A DNA stretch of 62,000 nucleotides from Mesostigma viride (GCA_009746045.1 RPFO01000156.1:3390318-3452317); one strand, 5' to 3'; shown: positions 1 through 22,712, counted from the stretch's first letter. A program made the numbers and translations. Notes: generated by a model not told the origin, from the sequence alone.

Positions 1-1213
1 TATTTACTACAATTTTATCATGTTCACTACTATTGTCTTTGAAAATATTTGGGTTTTGGACGATCTTCATCGAAACTACGCAAAAGAGCGCCATTACCCT
101 CCAGGAGTGTGCATCCAATCTGCCCTGATATGCCGCCGCTGCTGATTTTGTTTCTGCGAGGATGCCTGGATATGCGTGCGATAATGCATAGAATGGATTG
201 TACATTGCCACTTGGGCATCTCCTGCGCTTTATCCCTAGCGGAGATGTCCCTCACGTGCAACTGTGTGTACATTGTGTTGGCTTCCTTAGCCGGTGTCAT
301 GAACTATTCTCATTAATCAAGTCTCAGTATGTGAAATATGTTTATTTGTGCCTTGTAAACTTGAGCCTGTACTCAGCTTGTAAATCTCTCATTACATTAA
401 TTAATTATCTAGTAAGCACGTGACTGCGTCGCGTGGGTACCAATAAAGGAACCTTCAACCCCTACACACAATGAGGAGGGAGGGCGCCCTAGCTTCTCCC
501 ACTGCCGCAAGTGGGCAGGCCACAGAGCGCTCTCTCCACAGCATGGTCCCGGGGCGCAACACTGTGGGCGTGTCTCTCATAACATGGAATTCCTAATCAC
601 TGGACTTGTAGGATCAAGTGTTAATAGCGCTCTGTTGCTGATAAGAATAAATTCTGATTGGGACTCAATAGACTATGCACAAGATCTCACAAAAAGCCAT
701 TGCCAACCGAATGGCGCCCACCTGTGCCGAGTCGCACATCACCACATAATACACTTACTTCGCTGAACAGGATAAAACTAGGGGGACGTCTTGCCATCTT
801 GAACCAGGGGGCCAGCCAGTCTGTCTTTATTCTACGTCGTGCACGCGCGGTCATGCTTGTCATGCATGCCATGGCTTGTTTGTGGCGTCTGCCCTGCTGC
901 TCTGTTTGTGTGAGAGTGTGCATGGGATTCCGCTGGTGCTACCTGCCAGCCGCCACGCTGGTAGCGCCACCCTGGTCATCGCACCGGACCAGGACGTGGT
1001 CATCGCTGGAGGCCACGCTGGCAGAAACAACAATCGAGTGTCCCTCTGGATGTGCTCCACAACGTTTCCGACAACTATGCATATGGCTACTTGCAAACAT
1101 GTTGCCTGCAAACATGTGGCCTGCGCTGGTTGTCTCCTTGATGTTTGAACCTGGAATGTGTTATCTCGCGTGTCCGCGTGCGCGGGTGCTTGTCATCGTG
1201 TGACATCTGCCAG
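1..1213. other. Upstream flank or intron of the ABC transporter gene
   Basis: No exon could be supported here. The protein assembled from 1214 onward starts in the middle of the ABC transmembrane domain, so earlier exons must lie in this stretch or left of the window; none of the open frames here resembles the missing helices. The only structured element is a retrotransposon 3'-end copy at about 395-565. Confidence 0.5.
395..565 (-). mobile_element. LINE 3'-end fragment (hairpin family A), minus orientation
   Basis: An ATTAATTAATTA run is followed by a CACGTGAC-TGC-GTCGCGTG stem-loop and then about 120 bases that recur almost unchanged at 38757-38940, including shared blocks such as AAAGGAACCTTCAACCC and CAGAGCGCTCTCTCCACAGC. 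In other copies in this window the coding part of the element lies on the hairpin side of the TTAA run, which gives the minus orientation here. No coding sequence remains. Hairpin and tail are seen directly; assignment to a LINE rests on the linked copy at 12522-13590. Confidence 0.55.
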
Positions 1214-11861
<10,648 letters not shown>

Positions 11862-12285
11862 GAGGGACGGTGGAATGACAGTATAAGCACTTCATCTGTA
11901 AAGCCTGGGCCTGCACCATGATGCAGAGAGACTTTTCACTTTCCCTCCTGTGCGCAGTGAAAGGAGCTTGGGCGCCTTCCCTTCTTGTTTTGTATGACGA
12001 AAGGTTTACGGTTCCTGTGTTGGTACCCGACGCATGCAGCCATCGTGAAATACCTCCACAAATGAACTGTGGTATAGTACTTTGTGAACATGGCTTTGAG
12101 CTTAAGTCTGTGCGGCTGCTCACAGTTCTGTACAAAATGGTGCTGGGTCGATCGAGTCAGGCCACTTTTTCTTCCGTGTGTCTGTGGACGGTGGACTTCT
12201 ACAAACATAGCACATAAATGACTGATATAGCAACTATGATGATTTAGGTAAAGACCTAGAAGATGCTACAGCCATGGATCACCAT
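11862..12285. other. 3' flank of the ABC transporter gene
   Basis: Likely 3' untranslated region. A TGTAA element, the usual chlorophyte polyadenylation signal, lies at 11897-11901. No further gene is visible before the retrotransposon fragments start. Confidence 0.4.
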
Positions 12286-12515
12286 TTAAAAAATTTAATT
12301 AAATTATAACATGACTCCGTTGGGAGATCATGTAGCACATATTCCCTTGCTGGATGGATGGAGGTGGGCAAAGCCGCGAAACCGAACTAATCTAACTCTA
12401 AGCTAATCTAATCTAGAAAACCCTAACTATTCTACTACTCAGCAAAGCGCCCCTTCCTCTTGGGGGGGGGGGGGGCTTGCCCACAGGGGCTGGCGTATGA
12501 GCCAGCCCATATGGA
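12286..12515 (-). mobile_element. Solo LINE 3' UTR (hairpin family B), minus orientation
   Basis: A TTTAATTAAATTATA tail is followed by the interrupted stem-loop ACATGACTCC-GTT-GGGAGATCATGT and about 180 bp of 3' UTR. The same sequence recurs at 17748-17980, including GGATGGAGGTGGGC, AATCTAATCTAGAAAA, CAGCAAAGCGCCCCTTCCTC and GCCCACAGGGGCTGGC. It abuts the family A tail at 12522, so two elements are stacked. A run of about 14 G lies near 12462. Confidence 0.65.
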
Positions 12516-12521
12516 TCACCA

Positions 12522-13590
12522 TTAATTAATTAATTAATAGACACGTGACTGCGTCACGTGAGCATAAGTCCTCAGTGGGAGGGGAACATGGGATGGAATG
12601 GATGGTATAAGCTATCTAGGTCCTAGTTACAGGGGTGTGGGCACCGCGGCCCGAATCGCTATGAATGCCATACTTGGTCACACGCGGAGCCCCCACAGGC
12701 TTGGGGGTGGTCTCCTTCATCACTACTTGCCATCTATCCTTGCGCACCATCTGCCTCCATATTACAGACAAACCAGGAGGCTGCCCGGGGGTGAGCCCGT
12801 CACGTCTAGTGTAGCACATGTCCATGCCGAGTCTATCACGAAAAGTCCACGGGTGGCGGCCCTGCCGCGCGCGGCCGGGGGCACGCCAGGTGAGGACATA
12901 TCGCCCAGGCTGGGCGGGCTTGGTGCCAGCTAGTCTATCTGATGTATCTACCTGATCTGTGCGGGCCAGGTGCCCGGCTAGGCCCAGGCGCCTGTGCCTA
13001 ATAATGTGGGAAACATAGGGCAAATCAGCGTACAAATCCTCATTACTAATGTGCAAACCAAAGGGGATGTTAAGGGCCTTGCGCAGCATCTTGGTGACGG
13101 CGCCGTCGAGTCGTTGCTCCAGCTCCTGCATCAGTGTCCACGTCTCGGCGCCGTAGGTCAGGATCGTCAGAATGACGACCTTGAAGAGGTCACGCTTGAC
13201 GATCCGGGGTAGGGCGGGGTTGCTCCACCAGCGGCGGTGGTCATGGAGGTGCGCCCACGCCATGCCGATCCGTGTCGTCATGTCGTCCTCGCAGTCAGGA
13301 AGCCAACTGCCGAGCAGCTTGAAGCGGCCTGAAGTAGGGTAGTTGACCTCGGCATCGTCTAAGAGGCGGAGTGTGGGTGGGATCACCATGATCAGCATAA
13401 ATACGTGTTTGTACTTTCTTAGTCGGCCAGACTGTTGGTGTAGCATGTTCTCTGCACGTACTTGACCAACTGGCTCGTTGTGCTGGGGAGTGGATCTAAT
13501 GAGAGGGATCGAGGAGGTGTCTCTTATGGGTAACATGGGAATTAATTTACACGTACGTTGACCATGTGTAACGTGAGCGCAACTCCTCAC
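12522..13590 (-). mobile_element. 5'-truncated non-LTR retrotransposon (LINE), C-terminal part of the reverse-transcriptase ORF
   Basis: Read on the minus strand, one frame runs about 13590-12616 and ends at a stop. Its convincing part begins near 13340 with FKLLGSWLPD (RT thumb entry), followed by TYGAETWTL, QRLDGAVTKMLR and HRRLGLAGHLARTDQVDTS. These match, motif for motif, the plus-strand copies at 14651-15260 and 60653-62000. The fingers, palm with its YADD motif, and endonuclease are absent, so this is a dead 5'-truncated copy. The 3' end carries the CACGTGAC-TGC-GTCACGTG hairpin (12541-12560) and an ATTAATTAATTAATTAAT tail. Confidence 0.8.
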
Positions 13591-13796
13591 TCAGTAAGAT
13601 AAAACTGGGATGGAATGGATATGCCGACGCCCCGTCCGCGGGCGCCGGGAGACTTGTGGTCAGAGGAGGATCGAGAGGCGCCGCGACGCAATCAGGTCCA
13701 CATTCGTGGCCACGCAACCTTTTATGTACCTGGATACCGAAGGCGGCCTGGATCTCACGCCACCCAACGAACTGTTCCTGCGATCACTGCATCTTG

Positions 13797-15640
13797 GCTC
13801 TCAGCCGGATCGTCTATCGTGTCCGATTACTGCTGTGGCATGCCTCTGGCATGAAGGAGTAGGAGGAGGAGGAGGCCAGCATCCCAGCTCGGCACTTCCT
13901 GGTTATGCTACTCGACGCCAACGCCACGCTGCCAGTTGGCACTGGGGGCGCTCAGTATTCCCCAACCAACACGACAGCCAACGGTAACACGCCTTTATTT
14001 GCGAATCTGCTGGCAGAATCTGCGCTGGTTGCATGCAATGCTTCTTTCGCACGCCCCGCTGAGCAGCTGGCCACCTTTTTTGGGCCGTCGGATCGGGTGG
14101 TGTGCCTTGCTTATGTCTGCGTACGTCGGGCTCAGCGCCCCTCAGTTGTCGATGCTCGCGTCCTGCAAGATTCTGTCAGCACGGTGGAATCTGATCATCG
14201 TCTCGTGCTCGCTCGTATCAGATTGCGGTTTCCTGGGGTGAAACCGTCGCGACAGCTGGCACCTCAGCCAGATCTGAAAGTGCTCCGGATTGTGCTGAAG
14301 GATGCCGACAAGATGTCAGCAGAAGAGCAGGCCGCTATGTCGCACAGGGATGATTTCCTGGCCGTATTCGACGCCGGGGGCAGCCGACAGCAGTTACACG
14401 CCATTCCGCCGCCGGGGGATATTTCAGTGATCCTCCGTGGTGTCGCCGCCAAGTATCGCCTGGCTGCCCGCACCCTCCCCACCTTGCCTCCGCGTCGGCA
14501 GCTTGCTGTCCACCGTCACGCACCGACAGTGGTCGCCGCCAGGCAGATGCTCCGCCGCAACAGATCTGGCATGGCGGTGCGGACACGGAGATTCGGCTGG
14601 CAGACATCATTTACGCAGACGACACCACCCTCTTTGAGGACACTGAGCACGTGCAGACATGGCTTGACTGCCTGGCTCTCGAGGCCCGTGCAGTGGGGCT
14701 TGAGGTCAGCAAGAAGACAGAGGCCCTGGCGGTTGGGCTCACCACCTCAGCGCCGCCCCTCTATCTCCTAGACGGCTCTCGAGTCCTGTATCGGGACCGC
14801 GTTAAGCTGCTGGGCAGCCCAGGTGCTCCCTAGCTGCGAGGTGGATGTGGACCACCGCATCTCCCTTGCCTGGCACGCTTTACGCCAGTACCGGGCCCTG
14901 TGGCGCAAGCCCCTGGGCAAGATCGAGAAACAGGACCTGTTCAAGGTCCTCGTCCTTCCTGTTCTCACGTATGGCGCCGAGACGTGGACCCTCACCGCCG
15001 ACCTGGCCCGCAAGCTGGACGGCGCGGTCACCAGCATGCTGCGTTCCATTTTCAGAGTAGGATATGCTGCTCATGTCCGCAATGAGGACCTGTACCAGGG
15101 CATGCCCTATATCACCAGCACAATTAAGCAACGCCGCCTGCAGCTAGTAGGGCACCTAGCTCGCACCAACCAGGTAGACACCTCACGTGGCCCCCCCGCA
15201 GGACTGCGACCAGCCCAGCCTGGCCGGCACCTCCTGACGTGGGCTGCATGGGCCCAGTGATGTTAGACGCCGCAAGGCCCGCACCTTCAAAGAACAGCTA
15301 GTAGAGGACATGGGGGGCCTAGGCCTCTCCGTGATTTGGAAGAAGATGATGGACAAGGCCAAGTGGGCCCAGGTCATAGAGGACAACGAGCCCCCCCCAG
15401 TGGGGAAGCGCCCGCGTGTGCAATCCCGCGGGAGGCACGCTAGATAGCTCCCCCTAGGGCAGCGTGCGGCTGCCTAGATAGATGTTGTAGTTAGAATGTT
15501 GTTAGATAGATGTAGTATGTAGCCAAGGTAGATAGATTAGACCGGTAGGAATGTGTGCACCCATCCATCCATCCATCGGGGTTAATGCTCCGTGACTCCC
15601 CAACGGGAGCACGAGTCTAATTAATTAATTAATTAATGAA
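13797..15640 (+). pseudogene. Internally deleted, frameshifted LINE polyprotein (endonuclease and RT remnants)
   Basis: The 5' coding part (about 13890-14240) reads LLDANATLP and, later, ESDHRLVLARIRLRF, the N-A and SDH motifs of APE-type LINE endonucleases. The RT palm motif IIYADDTTLF lies in another frame at about 14600-14640 and continues as QTWLDCLALEARAVGLEVSK and then KLLG. A further shift leads to 14823-15260 with TYGAETWTL and RQRRLQLVGHLARTNQVDTS-like motifs, and after a stop the C-terminus continues to about 15447. The core of the RT between endonuclease and YADD is deleted. A family C 3'-UTR-like segment (about 13800-13855) sits directly before the endonuclease remnant, suggesting insertion next to or into another copy. 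The 3' end is the family C hairpin plus a TAATTAATTAATTAATTAAT tail near 15616. Confidence 0.8.
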
Positions 15641-15757
15641 GGACGGTAAGGGGGGCTCTGACCTTTCTAATTCCTGTTGTGCACATACAGGGATTAAAAG
15701 CACTCCGGTGCTCCGTGACTCCCCAACGGGAGCACGTGTTTAATTAATTAATAAATT
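15641..15757 (+). mobile_element. Solo LINE 3' end (hairpin family C), plus orientation
   Basis: Contains CCTGTTGTGCACATACAGG, GATTAAAAGCACTCCGG, then the stem-loop GTGCTCC...GGAGCAC and a TTTAATTAATTAATAAATTAA tail. The order is identical at 23826-24010 (plus) and 16165-16330 (minus). Confidence 0.7.
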
Positions 15758-16164
15758 AAGTGGCTCTCAGCTGTTTCCTGGGCATGCAACCCCGCGCCCG
15801 CCCAGTCCCGTTATACCTGCGCCACGCCCGCGGGTGGTCACCGCCCGGCTAGCCCTAGCTGGCCCTAGCGCAGGCGGCCGCCACCGCGGGGACGACCTGA
15901 ACCAGCTAGCGTAGCATGAGCGGCTTACTCAAGCGTATACTGCCGCACACGGCCACACGCGGAGGAGGTGGAGACACTAGCTTGCCACAGAAATCAATCG
16001 CCACACTGGAGGCAACCATGCAGCACAAGGCAGCATGGCGCTCTCTCTCTCGACCGTCTCCGGCACCGGACGGCGCAACAGGCTGACATTTCGGGCCCCC
16101 CCAGTGAACGCCTTGATCGAGCTTTGCGGTTCAGCTCCCAGGCCAAACTATTGTCTCCTTGATA
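15758..16164. other. Unassigned spacer between two LINE 3' ends
   Basis: GC-rich sequence without a convincing reading frame; probably older retrotransposon debris. Nothing else seen. Confidence 0.3.
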
Positions 16165-16330
16165 ATATGAATTAAACGTGTGCTCCCGTTGGGGAGTCAC
16201 GGAGCACCGTAGTGCTTTTAATCCAGGTGTATATGCACAGCAGGAAAAGGGGCAGAGACCCCGGGGCCCCTTTCCTTCATGCCTCAGGCATGCCACAGCA
16301 GCAATCGGATACGAATATATAAACGAAATG
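16165..16330 (-). mobile_element. Solo LINE 3' end (hairpin family C), minus orientation
   Basis: Reverse complement of the family C 3' UTR: tail remnant AATTAAA, then GTGCTCCCGTTGGGGAGTCA, GGAGCAC, TGCTTTTAATCC, a CAGGAAAAGG block and GCATGCCACAGCAGCAATCGG. It faces the plus-oriented copy at 15641-15757 as an inverted pair about 400 bp apart. Confidence 0.65.
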
Positions 16331-16740
16331 TACTGACGATGTACCTATCGGGGAAGATGTCTGAAACTTGAGCAAAAAGCAGATCTGCTCTTGCGAGGTA
16401 ATCTGGGCAATATTCCTCGGGAAATTGAAAAAGTTCAATTCCAGATCTCAGGTTGCGGTCGTTGTGAATTGGGAAATATGGGTTCATAGGCATCACTTGC
16501 TACTCGATACCATGTCAGAAATCGGGGCTCGGAGGAAAGATTTTTTGCCTGTTATGACCCAGATATTGCACGAGTATATGGAAAAGACTTTTTGCATTAA
16601 AATATGTTTACTGAGAGTGGAAAACACGGTGCGACCAACACAGGGCGCAGTCGACCATACCCAACACTGGGCCAGGGCAAATGACCAATGCCAACACTGG
16701 GCAAGGTCAAAACGACCAACACTGGGTCGGATATTTGTTT

Positions 16741-16835
16741 AAACTTTTGTGTAATTATTTTTCTAATGAGATTAGCATAGTACTCCGTGGCATGCCTTTG
16801 CGCATGACACGCAAGTACTTACTTACTTACTGGGT
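16741..16835 (+). mobile_element. Retrotransposon 3' end with (TTAC)n tail (family D)
   Basis: AATGAGATTAGCATAGTACTCCGTGGCATGCC, an imperfect hairpin, GACACGCAAG and ACTTACTTACTTAC. A reverse-complement copy lies at 45478-45535. The tail repeat differs from the TTAA tails of the other families. Confidence 0.5.
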
Positions 16836-17740
16836 CGGACCAAACACGGGTAGCAAGCAAACAACTCTAAGGCACACAAAGTAGTGGCGGCTAATGCACT
16901 ATGCACCGTTGGTTTACATCTGACGGCACTGCAGTTTAGCGTCTCTACAACCACAGAAAGAACACTAGATAATAACGACTTTTCAGCCTGTAATCTATGT
17001 CCACATCATGGTACATTGTGTGAGTCGGGCCCTGATAGGCTCAAAGTCCTATCGCCTCGATCAAGGCGGCACCACAAACTGCGGACCTGATCTGATCCGG
17101 AGAGAGCATGTAAGTTACGGCACCACGGAAACGGTGCCATGACAGGTAACGCTTGCTGTAATCCGAGCCACATCATTCGGAATTTAGTAGTACACTCAAA
17201 CATTGTATATACTGTTAAATTAGTCAACGACCTGTGGGCGCAAGTAATAGGGATGCAAACCCAACAACAAGTCGTGTAAATAAACACCTAGCTGACGGCG
17301 TCAATTTTCCCCGCATATAATGCGCGATTACATAATGCGTGACAAAAGTAGAGAAGCATAGCTAGATATTTGACAAACAGCACTCCGGTGCTCCGTGACT
17401 CCCCAACGGAGTTGATTGTCGATCGCTCAGGAAGTTAGCATAGCACCTGGAACTGCCCTCGATCCCTTCACCTGCCACCTGTTCTGTGTTCCTCTCCCTT
17501 GTGGTGCGTCCACGTGATCTACTTGCAGCTCGACAACGTCGCGCCCTCGTGTGCATGCACCCCCCAGAGCACCACCAGTGGTCCGCATTCGGGTCCCCCC
17601 CACCTGCACTCGTATGTGGATGATCGACGTACATGTGCCCAACACATGGATGCACTGGCATGCACCTGTCCCCAAATGAAAACCAATGTCCCTCAACTTA
17701 CCCTATCTATGAGGCTGCCCACAAACTAGGTACCTGCAAG
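16836..17740. other. Spacer with a short family C fragment
   Basis: No gene recognised. A 34-bp family C hairpin fragment (CACTCCGGTGCTCCGTGACT and following) occurs at 17379-17412. Open frames on both strands show no recognisable motifs. Confidence 0.3.
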
Positions 17741-17744
17741 CATT

Positions 17745-18625
17745 ATCTATTAAAAATTAAATTAAATTATTACATGACTCTGTTGGGAGATCATGTAGCA
17801 CATGTTCCTTGTTCAAGGGTGGATGGAGGTGGGCGAAGCCGCGATCGAAACCGAGCTAAGCTAACTCTAATCTAATCTAGAAAAAACCCTAACGACTCTA
17901 CTCAGCAAAGCGCCCCTTCCTCTTGGGGGGATGTGGCTTGCCCACAGGGGCTGGCGCGTGAGCACTGAGCCTGGACAATCGTCTGCCACCTCTTCTTGTT
18001 CTACATATGGCAGTCCAAGCAAGAGATTCAAGGGAGCGAATGCGGTGTTTGAAACGGGGCTGGGACCACTACTATAAGGTCGGCCAGCAACATCTGTGTG
18101 TAGTTCATGGCAGGTTTACCTAGCTTTCTGGAAATGTCCTTGGGGCCAGGCCAGGTCAGGATATGCCGCCCGGGTTGGCCAAGCTGCTGGGGGCCGGCCA
18201 GACCAAGCGCGGTGTCTACCTGACTGGTACGAGCATTATATGTCCTACTACGAATGCTATCAGTACGCTGCCTAATCTCGTCCGAAATGCGAGGCATCAA
18301 TGCCCTGATACAGAGACTCTAATGACCTATGTGTGGAAAACTCTACACTGGTTCAGGACCTGTCAGAGCATCCTGTAAACCGTGCCGTCCAGCCGGGCGG
18401 CCGGCGTGTCCGTGAGCATCCATGCCTCGGCGCCATACGTGAGCACCGGGAGAACCAGGACCTTGAAGAGCATTCGCTTGCAGTGCTCGCCCAGGGCCTA
18501 AGTTCGAGTGCCAGTAGGTTTTGAGCGAATGCAGCAGTCGCAGCTTAGCCCAGGCCAGAAGGGGGGCGCGGCTATCGACTACCGCGACACGTCCTGGCTC
18601 TACACTTATGACGAACCACGCCAAA
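17745..18625 (-). pseudogene. Degraded minus-strand LINE, RT C-terminus (family B 3' end)
   Basis: The family B tail and hairpin at 17748-17805 and the shared 3' UTR to about 17980 are followed, on the minus strand, by frames containing PGRHILTWPGPKDISRK and TSQVDTALGLAG (18028-18300). Further up lies a frame equivalent to the TYGAExW and LDGTV stretch (18343-18500). The frames are broken by stops and shifts. It is the same C-terminal region as in the 12522-13590 copy but more decayed. Confidence 0.7.
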
Positions 18626-19380
18626 GCCTGTTTATCTTCAATGACCAGCTACTATACCATATGCAGCGCAGCCTGCCTCGGCGACACTGATATGTGCACA
18701 GAGCGCTCAGCACCCCAGGCTGCCCCCGCGCAGCCGGCAGCCCCATCGGCTCCCTTCCTCTGCAAGGATGACATCCACGCAGTTGATGGAGGAGCACGTG
18801 ACCTGGCCTCTGGCCGAGAAGATGACATCGCTGAACACCACGCTCAACACGGTGGAGGCCCGCGTCTCCAATGTGGAAACCAAGGTCGTCAACAAGCTAG
18901 CTCCAACCTTGCTCAGTTCACGGCGCTACACACCGCAGCTCGCAGGCATCGGAAACGCACGCTGCACTTGTCTCTCGCCTTTATAACCAGGTGGAGGGCA
19001 ATTAGTGCGGTGTGCTCATCATGAAGAAGCTTGAAGCCATCACCGCCCACACCAAGGCCCTGGCCACACAGGTCCCAAAAGATAGCCACAACGGTATGAA
19101 AGTGCCAAAAACCTACCTTATAAGCCCTACATGGAACAGATTAAGTCCAAACATGCTAGATATGTGCAGGCAGCATGTTTGGGACGCCAATAGAAGGAAT
19201 TGAACTTTCCAGATTTTTCTGACCTCGGTTGGTCTATTTTTGGCACATCTATTTTTAGCTACTAAATTTCAGGTTTTATAATAAACAAATCCCGTATAAT
19301 ATGCAAATAAAGAGCTCCTGGCCTGGCTGCTTGCAAGGAGACTGATGCTTATGACTACCAACTGTGCACCAGGTCCCAAG
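18626..19380 (+). other. Spacer with a possible coiled-coil LINE ORF1 remnant
   Basis: An ATG-led frame at 18768-18986 reads MTSTQLMEEHVTWPLAEK followed by LNTTLNTVEARVSNVETK, with heptad-like spacing of hydrophobic residues. Another short frame, MKKLEAITAHTKALATQV, follows at about 19021. This could be a remnant of a retrotransposon ORF1, but no catalytic motif supports it. Confidence 0.25.
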
Positions 19381-20095
19381 GTCATCTGACCCCATTTAGT
19401 GACAAACTGCCACCAAATGCTAGCAAAAACGCGCGTTTTTCACGTTTTTCATCACATAATGTTGCAGTTTCCATACAAGATGTGCCCAGTTGAGGCTGGA
19501 TCTCTGCATGCATGCTTAACATCATTATTTTAGACATTGTGAAAAAATTCAGGTCCTTAACACTTCGTTTGGTGACATTTTGCTGACAAATGCTAGCAAA
19601 AACGCACGTTTTTCACCTTTTTCACCACAATTCATTGCAGTTTCCATACAAGGTGTGAACAATTGAGGCTGGAATTTTGCAGGCAGACTTGAAATTGCTA
19701 GTTTAGCCAATGCACAAAAATCCAGGTCAACCAGGTGTCATTTGATGGCAGTTTGTCAGCAAATGTTACCAAAAGTGCGCGATTTTCGCCTTTTTCGCCA
19801 CAGTTCATTGCAGTTTTCATAGAAGGTGTGAACAATTGAGGCTGGAAATTTGCAGGCAGACTTAAATTGCTAGTTTAGCCAATGCACAAAAATCCAGGTC
19901 AACCAGGTGTCATTTGATGGCAGTTTGTAAGCAAATGTTACCAAAAGTGCGCGATTTTCGCCATTTTCACCACAACTCATTGCAGTTTTCATAGAAGGTG
20001 TGCTCAGTTGAGGCTGGAACTTTGCAGGCAGGCTTAAAATCGCTAGTTGAGACATGCACAAAAATCCATGTCAATCAGGTGTCATTTGGTTGAGT
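19380..20095. repeat. 173-bp satellite-like tandem repeat, four diverged copies
   Basis: The landmark TTGCAGTTT(C/T)CATA(C/G)AAG recurs at 19462, 19635, 19808 and 19980, i.e. every 172-173 bp. Each unit also holds TGAGGCTGG, GGTGTCATTTG, GCTAGCAAAAACGC or TTACCAAAAGTGCGCG, and TTTTTCRCC. It is AT-richer than its surroundings. The copies are clearly diverged, unlike the young intronic minisatellites. Confidence 0.85.
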
Positions 20096-21700
20096 AATAC
20101 ATGCAATACATGTCAGTTTCGCTTCTAAGACGCTCACTGATTGAGCAAACCTCCTAAGTGAAATATGGCAAACTCCCATTTATATGGCTTGCTAACTATA
20201 AAATCCTTTCATCCATTATGTAATACGACTTTTGTGACGTACAAATAAAATTTTGTTCATCTAAACATTGGCTGGACCCGGCTGGCTATATGCCCAAGTG
20301 GCCACGCTGAGGCGATTCCTATTGAGGGGCTTGCTGAAAATACCACTCGCAGCTGTCACAGGGGCTAGAAGGTCTATTCTACACCCACAGCATGCAAAGT
20401 AGACCTAAACCCAACCTGGATATGCAGCAATCATCACGTACCAGCCGTGAGGGTTGAAATTCACTCGGCAGGCGGCATGGCGACGATACGTTTGCGCACC
20501 TTTGTTGTGGCGTCGTTAAGTGTAAGTAGTGGTATATCCCTGGACAAGGCCTGCCTGACCTTGTCACACCTCATCCCCCATTCCTCAACTTGCATACCTC
20601 ATGCTCCTGCCTAGACTCTCAGCCTGGGCCTGCCTTGCTGGCCACGCAGCTTCCATGTTGGACGTCCAACTTCTCAGCCAGCATGGTGGCATTAAGTAGC
20701 CACTGACAAATCAAGCCCCGCCCCCTGTTGCTGCCTCAAGGTTTGCCCTAAGCAACTAAATAAACTTGGCCACTATCATACCTAGCATGAAGTGACCACT
20801 GCACAATATCAGTCAGCTGCCTGGCCACAGGCGTACCACAGTCCACATTAACGCATGCTGCATGAGGCCAACTCTCCATAGCCCTTTCTCATTGTGGTCT
20901 TGCTCTTGCCCTTGCCCTTGCACTTGCGCTTGCCAACTGTCAGTCATCCTTGTACCTTGTGCCATGCTTCTCCCAGCCATACTTGACTGTCTCCCAACTA
21001 CTGCACTTCCTCAGCTAAACTGTCAAACTAGGTCGTGCCTCATCCCATCTCTCATTGTCTGGCTTGCATCTCAGCAATGGTTCGTATGTGTGCTGTCTTT
21101 CTGGGTGAGTGGCAGTGGCCTTGGAGTAAGAGGCGTTGAGCATGTGCATGTGTGTGTGGTTCTCTTGGCAATCAAACCCTTGCACCCCTGGCATTGTGGA
21201 TGTATGGCCATGCGCACTGCCATAACGTCGCCAAAATTCTGCCAACATGCATCATAGGAAAATCAGGAGTTGCTGGTAGGCCACAAGAAATGAGAAACCA
21301 AGTTGCACATACCTATCTGCAGGGCAGGTTTTGGGTTTCTTCATTGGCGCTGGTGGCAGCGTGCGTAGTAATTGGCTCATGTACCCGTGCCCTTCGCCAG
21401 CACGCACAGCCTGAACTGCATGAACGTTGGCGTCCATGATGACGCCCTCGTCTCGGCTCATCAGTCATGGTGTCACCGTGGGTGATGAAGGCAGCTTGGG
21501 TGCTGGCATGGAAGGCATCATGTGCACTAGGCCGCCATGTGGCCGCAGCACAGGTAGCAGACCTAGCCCAGCAATTGACTCTCTCCCTGCTCTCATGGCA
21601 TCACACCCGCTCCACAAACCATGATGAATAGTTTTCATGTACAGGCATGTCCTACACATGCGTCACCTGGGGTAGATGCTTTGTTGATGCGCAAGAGGAA
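20096..21700. other. Non-coding or unassigned region
   Basis: Only short frames without recognisable motifs. No tandem array, tail or hairpin of the types found elsewhere. Confidence 0.3.
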
Positions 21701-21753
21701 TGGCGTGCACGTATGCAATGGGTTGGATGGACTCATCAAAGCACGCGCTGCCA

Positions 21754-22712
21754 TCAACCGTTAAAGGAGGCCACCCATAACTCTGGGGTTGCCATCAACA
21801 TTCTTTCATTTCTTTGCCACTTAAGGGTCAGCCATGCCATGCAAGAAAACTGCCCATAGTTTGTACCACGCACAACCATATATAACAAAGCAGCAGCTTT
21901 GTTATCCATAGCCTTGACTGCGTCGACATCAATGTTGTCATCGGCGGCAATGGCCAGCCAGCCGGCAATAGCTTGCACGCAACCCAGCACGGCCTCTCCC
22001 TAAAATCCGTGTGAAGAATTGCTTCTTGATATCCCTAGTCTCTAAACTAGGCTGCACATAGCTCGTGTGAGGAAACAGCTCGCCATCAAACCGTCGCTCG
22101 CTGAATGGCGCACTTCCCGTAAAATAGGAGTACGATGACACAAATGGACTCGGAAGACGGGGAACTGGTACAACATTCATCCGCGAAAGGCCAGGGCTTC
22201 GACAAGGAGTAAATTGGCACCTAGATATGAATATGAGAACGTACCGCTAGTCGATAACCATGACTCTCTTGCATTTGAGGTCTGTTTCGCACACCCCGCA
22301 GCAGAAATTCGTTGCGGCATGCACCTGCTGGCATGCAGGTTGTGCATGTCGGGAGGTTAATAACAACCCCGACGCCGTGGGCGTCGTTAGTGCCAAGAAA
22401 GCCTGCATTAAACATGACGTTTGGGGCAAACGCGAATGTATATGGATTATCGGTTTGCCAAGCCTGACGCAGCCTTGAAATTGGTCGGAAATATGCGGTA
22501 GCTCGGGAAAAAAAAATTGCAGCGGTATTGAAAAAAGTCGTTCGGTCAAAGTCTTTAGAATTAAAAAATGCATCGTTTATGATCATAAACTCGATCTTAG
22601 GGCGCACTTCATCGGGAAATTTTTTTGCTGCAGTCAGGTGGGGTCGCGAGAAAATCTGCGACCAAACAGGCACCCACCTGTGAATGACGCAATATGCTGT
22701 TCGATTCCGCAA
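21754..22712 (-). other. Unassigned minus-strand open frames, possibly coding
   Basis: Three consecutive minus-strand frames look more protein-like than most: 22712-22221 (163 codons, with IEFMIINDAFFN, TTFFNTAAIFF and FAPNVMFNAGFLGTNDAHG), 22180-21938 (80 codons) and 21990-21754 (78 codons). They are A+T-richer than the four identified genes, contain no simple repeats, and have mixed hydrophobic and charged composition. No family is recognised, the starts are not reliable, and it is unknown whether they are exons of one gene, a viral or transposon relic, or chance. Confidence 0.25.
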
